DNA from: a virus
IMG/VR virus record: IMGVR_UViG_3300047552_000775
Coordinates: 1 to 40,332 of that record
Length of the DNA: 40,332 nt
Direction: 5' to 3' (one strand)
Below the pieces are notes generated by a model, which ran no database searches, had not been told where the DNA came from, and saw only the letters and a program-made list of their open reading frames with translations. Every line of letters starts with the position of its first letter. The first letter of the stretch is position 1. Made by a program: the position numbers and the translations under genes. Below, piece after piece: positions 39,052 through 40,332 of this stretch.

Positions 39052-39080
39052 AATATACTACATAAAACAACCCCTGTAAA
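39052..39080 (-). promoter_or_regulatory. Promoter for the primosome operon
   Basis: On the minus strand TTTACA (39075-39080) and TATATT (39052-39057) are separated by exactly 17 nt. Each matches the sigma-70 consensus at five of six positions. GGGGTT lies in the spacer, next to the -35. A start about seven nt downstream would make a leader of roughly 145 nt before the organizer gene. Upstream to 39205 there is no gene; a 6-bp hairpin (CTAAAA-ATTG-TTTTAG) and another AGGGGTTAAA (plus strand 39171-39180) are seen. Confidence 0.6.
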
Positions 39081-39205
39081 CAACAAAACATTTAGCGTAA
39101 TACTTTGCTGAGCGTCTCTAACGAGTGTTTACTCCACACTAGGTACAAACACACCTAAAACAATTTTTAGAGGGGTTAAAAACGATTCTGTTAAGTGTTG
39201 TTGAG

Positions 39206-39436
39206 TTACTGCGCCAAAGGTTTCGGAATTTCTTTTGATTTATTAAACTGTTTATAAATGTCTTCCTGCTCTTCATTAATTTTGTTATTAACAAAGTCTC
39301 TCATTTTGTTGAATTCTTCATCCACTTTATCCACAGGAACTTCTTTTTTAAATCCCCCGCTCATCTTATACCAAACTCCACCAAGCTCAAAAGATACACC
39401 TGTTTCAAAACTAATCTCGGTCTTATCTAAATCCAT
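39206..39436 (-). CDS. Hypothetical protein, 76 aa
   Basis: A small acidic protein beginning MDLDKTEISFETGVSFELGG, with a short beta-type N-terminal part and a helical C-terminal half (DEEFNKMRDFVNNKINEEQE). No family recognised. The start ATG at 39436 has AAGGAG six nt upstream, and the stop lies at the beginning of the promoter/leader region, so it ends the upstream operon. Confidence 0.55.
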   Translation of the reverse strand: MDLDKTEISFETGVSFELGGVWYKMSGGFKKEVPVDKVDEEFNKMRDFVNNKINEEQEDIYKQFNKSKEIPKPLAQ

Positions 39437-39447
39437 AAACTTCTCCT

Positions 39448-39675
39448 TTACTTTTTCTTCTTATCTGTATGCTTTTTCAACTCTTCATCATAGCGTTCTA
39501 TGAATCCATACATCATATTACAATGCACTTCATCCGTCTCTATAAGCTGTTTGTAGCAAATAGATCTAAGATGCTTTCCACACTTTCCGATATTTTTGCA
39601 AAACTTTCTAAGTTCATTAGGATAGGTGTGTTTGTTAAAATAAATTCCATCTATTTTAGCTGTTACTTTGTACAT
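39448..39675 (-). CDS. Hypothetical cysteine-containing protein, 75 aa
   Basis: A 75-residue basic protein starting MYKVTAKIDGIYFNKHTYPN with GGAG six nt upstream, and containing CKNIGKCGKHLRSIC, a cluster that might hold zinc together with a nearby His. The C-terminal tail is very lysine-rich (KKHTDKKKK). It overlaps the stop of the HAD gene by 20 nt. A longer frame starting at 39705 lacks a binding site. No family recognised. Confidence 0.55.
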   Translation of the reverse strand: MYKVTAKIDGIYFNKHTYPNELRKFCKNIGKCGKHLRSICYKQLIETDEVHCNMMYGFIERYDEELKKHTDKKKK

Positions 39676-40147
39676 TAGTAGCTCCAACAATAGCACAAAA
39701 ATCACACTTTAGCGTATTTATGCCTAAAGATTTCCACATACCTATGATATCTTCATTATCATCGATTGCAAATTCTATTTTATAATCTGTAGGCTTTATA
39801 AAAAGGTTGTATAAAAAGGCTTTAACAACCTCTTGCGGAAAATAATTGCCCTCAGGACGCATTATCAATGTGAAATTTTTAAAGTTCATTCTTTTAAGAG
39901 TAAGCTCTGTTAAACTTCTAACTTTTGGAGTATCTTCCCTTGAAGTAAGAAAAAAGATATGGTCATAATTCAATTTGGCTGTATATATTAAATTATATAC
40001 CCAGCTATTCTTAACACACCTGTGTAAATTATCATGAAAATTATTCCACCCTTCTTTTGATTTAGTATCCTCCGGAATGTATTGCTCCATCACTCTACTA
40101 TCAAGAATCGTATTGTCAATATCTACGATTATGGCTGTTTTACGCAC
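39656..40147 (-). CDS. HAD-superfamily phosphatase, T4 Pnkp-like
   Basis: A 163-residue HAD phosphatase. Motif I is IVDIDNTILDS (Asp9 and Asp11), motif II FLTSRED, a Lys in PQEVVKAF (motif III), and motif IV IDDNEDIIGMWKSLGI. That last string closely resembles the C-terminal 3'-phosphatase domain of T4 polynucleotide kinase (FDDRxxVVxMWRxxGL). The kinase half is absent. Such an enzyme heals 3'-phosphate or cyclic-phosphate ends of RNA or DNA. The start is GTG at 40147 with GGAGGG upstream, overlapping the previous stop. Confidence 0.75.
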   Translation of the reverse strand: MRKTAIIVDIDNTILDSRVMEQYIPEDTKSKEGWNNFHDNLHRCVKNSWVYNLIYTAKLNYDHIFFLTSREDTPKVRSLTELTLKRMNFKNFTLIMRPEGNYFPQEVVKAFLYNLFIKPTDYKIEFAIDDNEDIIGMWKSLGINTLKCDFCAIVGATNVQSNS

Positions 40148-40332
40148 TCTTCCCTCCTTTTATCTTCTTAACATTTAAACGTACTGTTTCTGATGTTGTC
40201 ATAGCCGGCTTTAGCAAAGCTGCATCCATCTTTCTATGATATAAAATATCCTCAGACAACACAGTTAAATCTACATACTCTTGAGTCTTAATAACCAATT
40301 TCTGTAAATCCTCAGGTAATACTTCTTTAAGT
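40140..40332 (-). CDS. Hypothetical protein, C-terminal end only
   Basis: The last 63-64 codons of a gene that begins beyond the right edge. The visible part reads LKEVLPEDLQKLVIKTQEYV and ends VKKIKGGKSA before TAA at 40142-40140. It is helical and charged, with no motif I recognise. Its final codons hold the GGAGGG site and GTG start of the HAD phosphatase, so the two are translationally coupled. Confidence 0.6.
   Translation of the reverse strand, partial: LKEVLPEDLQKLVIKTQEYVDLTVLSEDILYHRKMDAALLKPAMTTSETVRLNVKKIKGGKSA

Noticed and set aside
1-40332. CRISPR array or insertion sequence
   Set aside because: No regularly spaced identical repeats and no transposase with terminal inverted repeats were found. 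The repeats at 31.6-32.1 kb are covarying, not identical.

Overview
This is an AT-rich stretch (about one third G+C by eye) of a large double-stranded DNA phage genome. Every supported gene lies on the minus strand, so transcription runs from high to low coordinates. Genes are tightly packed, often with 1-20 nt overlaps, and most follow a strong AAGGAG-type ribosome binding site. Contents are a phage early/middle region: replisome, recombination, nucleotide metabolism, base-modification precursor synthesis and homing endonucleases. No structural genes are present. One small protein carries a Sec signal peptide, but the sequence does not name the host.

Layout in the direction of transcription. 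(1) 40.3-39.2 kb: end of a partial gene, a T4-Pnkp-like HAD phosphatase and two small unknowns. (2) 39.2-38.9 kb: a non-coding leader with a promoter-like sequence and a terminator that can be replaced by a competing fold. (3) 38.9-34.0 kb: replisome organizer, helicase loader, DnaB-type helicase and DnaG-type primase, plus small zinc-ribbon ORFs. (4) 33.8-30.1 kb: promoter, HNH endonuclease, DUF932 protein, a 570-nt RNA region and a Ro60-like DUF2828 protein. (5) 30.1-27.0 kb: SSB-like protein and an A-family DNA polymerase. (6) 27.0-22.3 kb: GIY-YIG endonuclease, then DpdA, QueD, QueE, a glycosyltransferase resembling the queuosine mannosyltransferase family, a divergent T-fold protein, an XapX membrane protein and FolE. 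(7) 22.3-19.3 kb: sliding clamp, Cas4-like nuclease, HNH endonuclease, RecU-like resolvase. (8) 19.3-15.4 kb: glycosyltransferase, COG5610-type HAD protein and two methyltransferases. (9) 15.4-9.8 kb: dCMP deaminase, DnaQ-like exonuclease, RecA and NAD+-dependent ligase. (10) 9.8-4.2 kb: two DUF5662-related proteins, a PD-(D/E)XK nuclease, and a clamp loader of a DnaX split in two by a GIY-YIG gene, delta-prime and delta. (11) 4.2-0 kb: dNMP kinase, ThyX, MerR-like protein, CobA/CobO-like adenosyltransferase and small proteins.

Taken together, the phage carries an almost self-sufficient bacterial-style replisome (primase, helicase, loader, clamp, three-component clamp loader, ligase) around an A-family polymerase. 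It also carries thymidylate synthesis and most of a 7-deazaguanine pathway ending in DpdA, which predicts 7-deazaguanine in its DNA. QueC is not in this window.

The most unusual part is the non-coding stretch at 31.57-32.09 kb. It holds tRNA bodies in circularly permuted order: T-arm and 3' acceptor strand first, then 5' acceptor strand and D-arm. The acceptor strands pair across a 4-5 nt linker. Each unit is enclosed by a 7-bp helix whose sequence changes between units while remaining perfectly paired, and each has a CAGC motif just inside. Two units can be rejoined into plausible tRNAs with GAA and UAG anticodons; a third has an encoded CCA but no convincing anticodon loop; a fourth is a remnant. 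A Ro60-like gene follows directly, and an end-healing-type phosphatase gene lies 8 kb upstream in the direction of transcription, suggesting a dedicated RNA-processing system. The processing mechanism is unknown.
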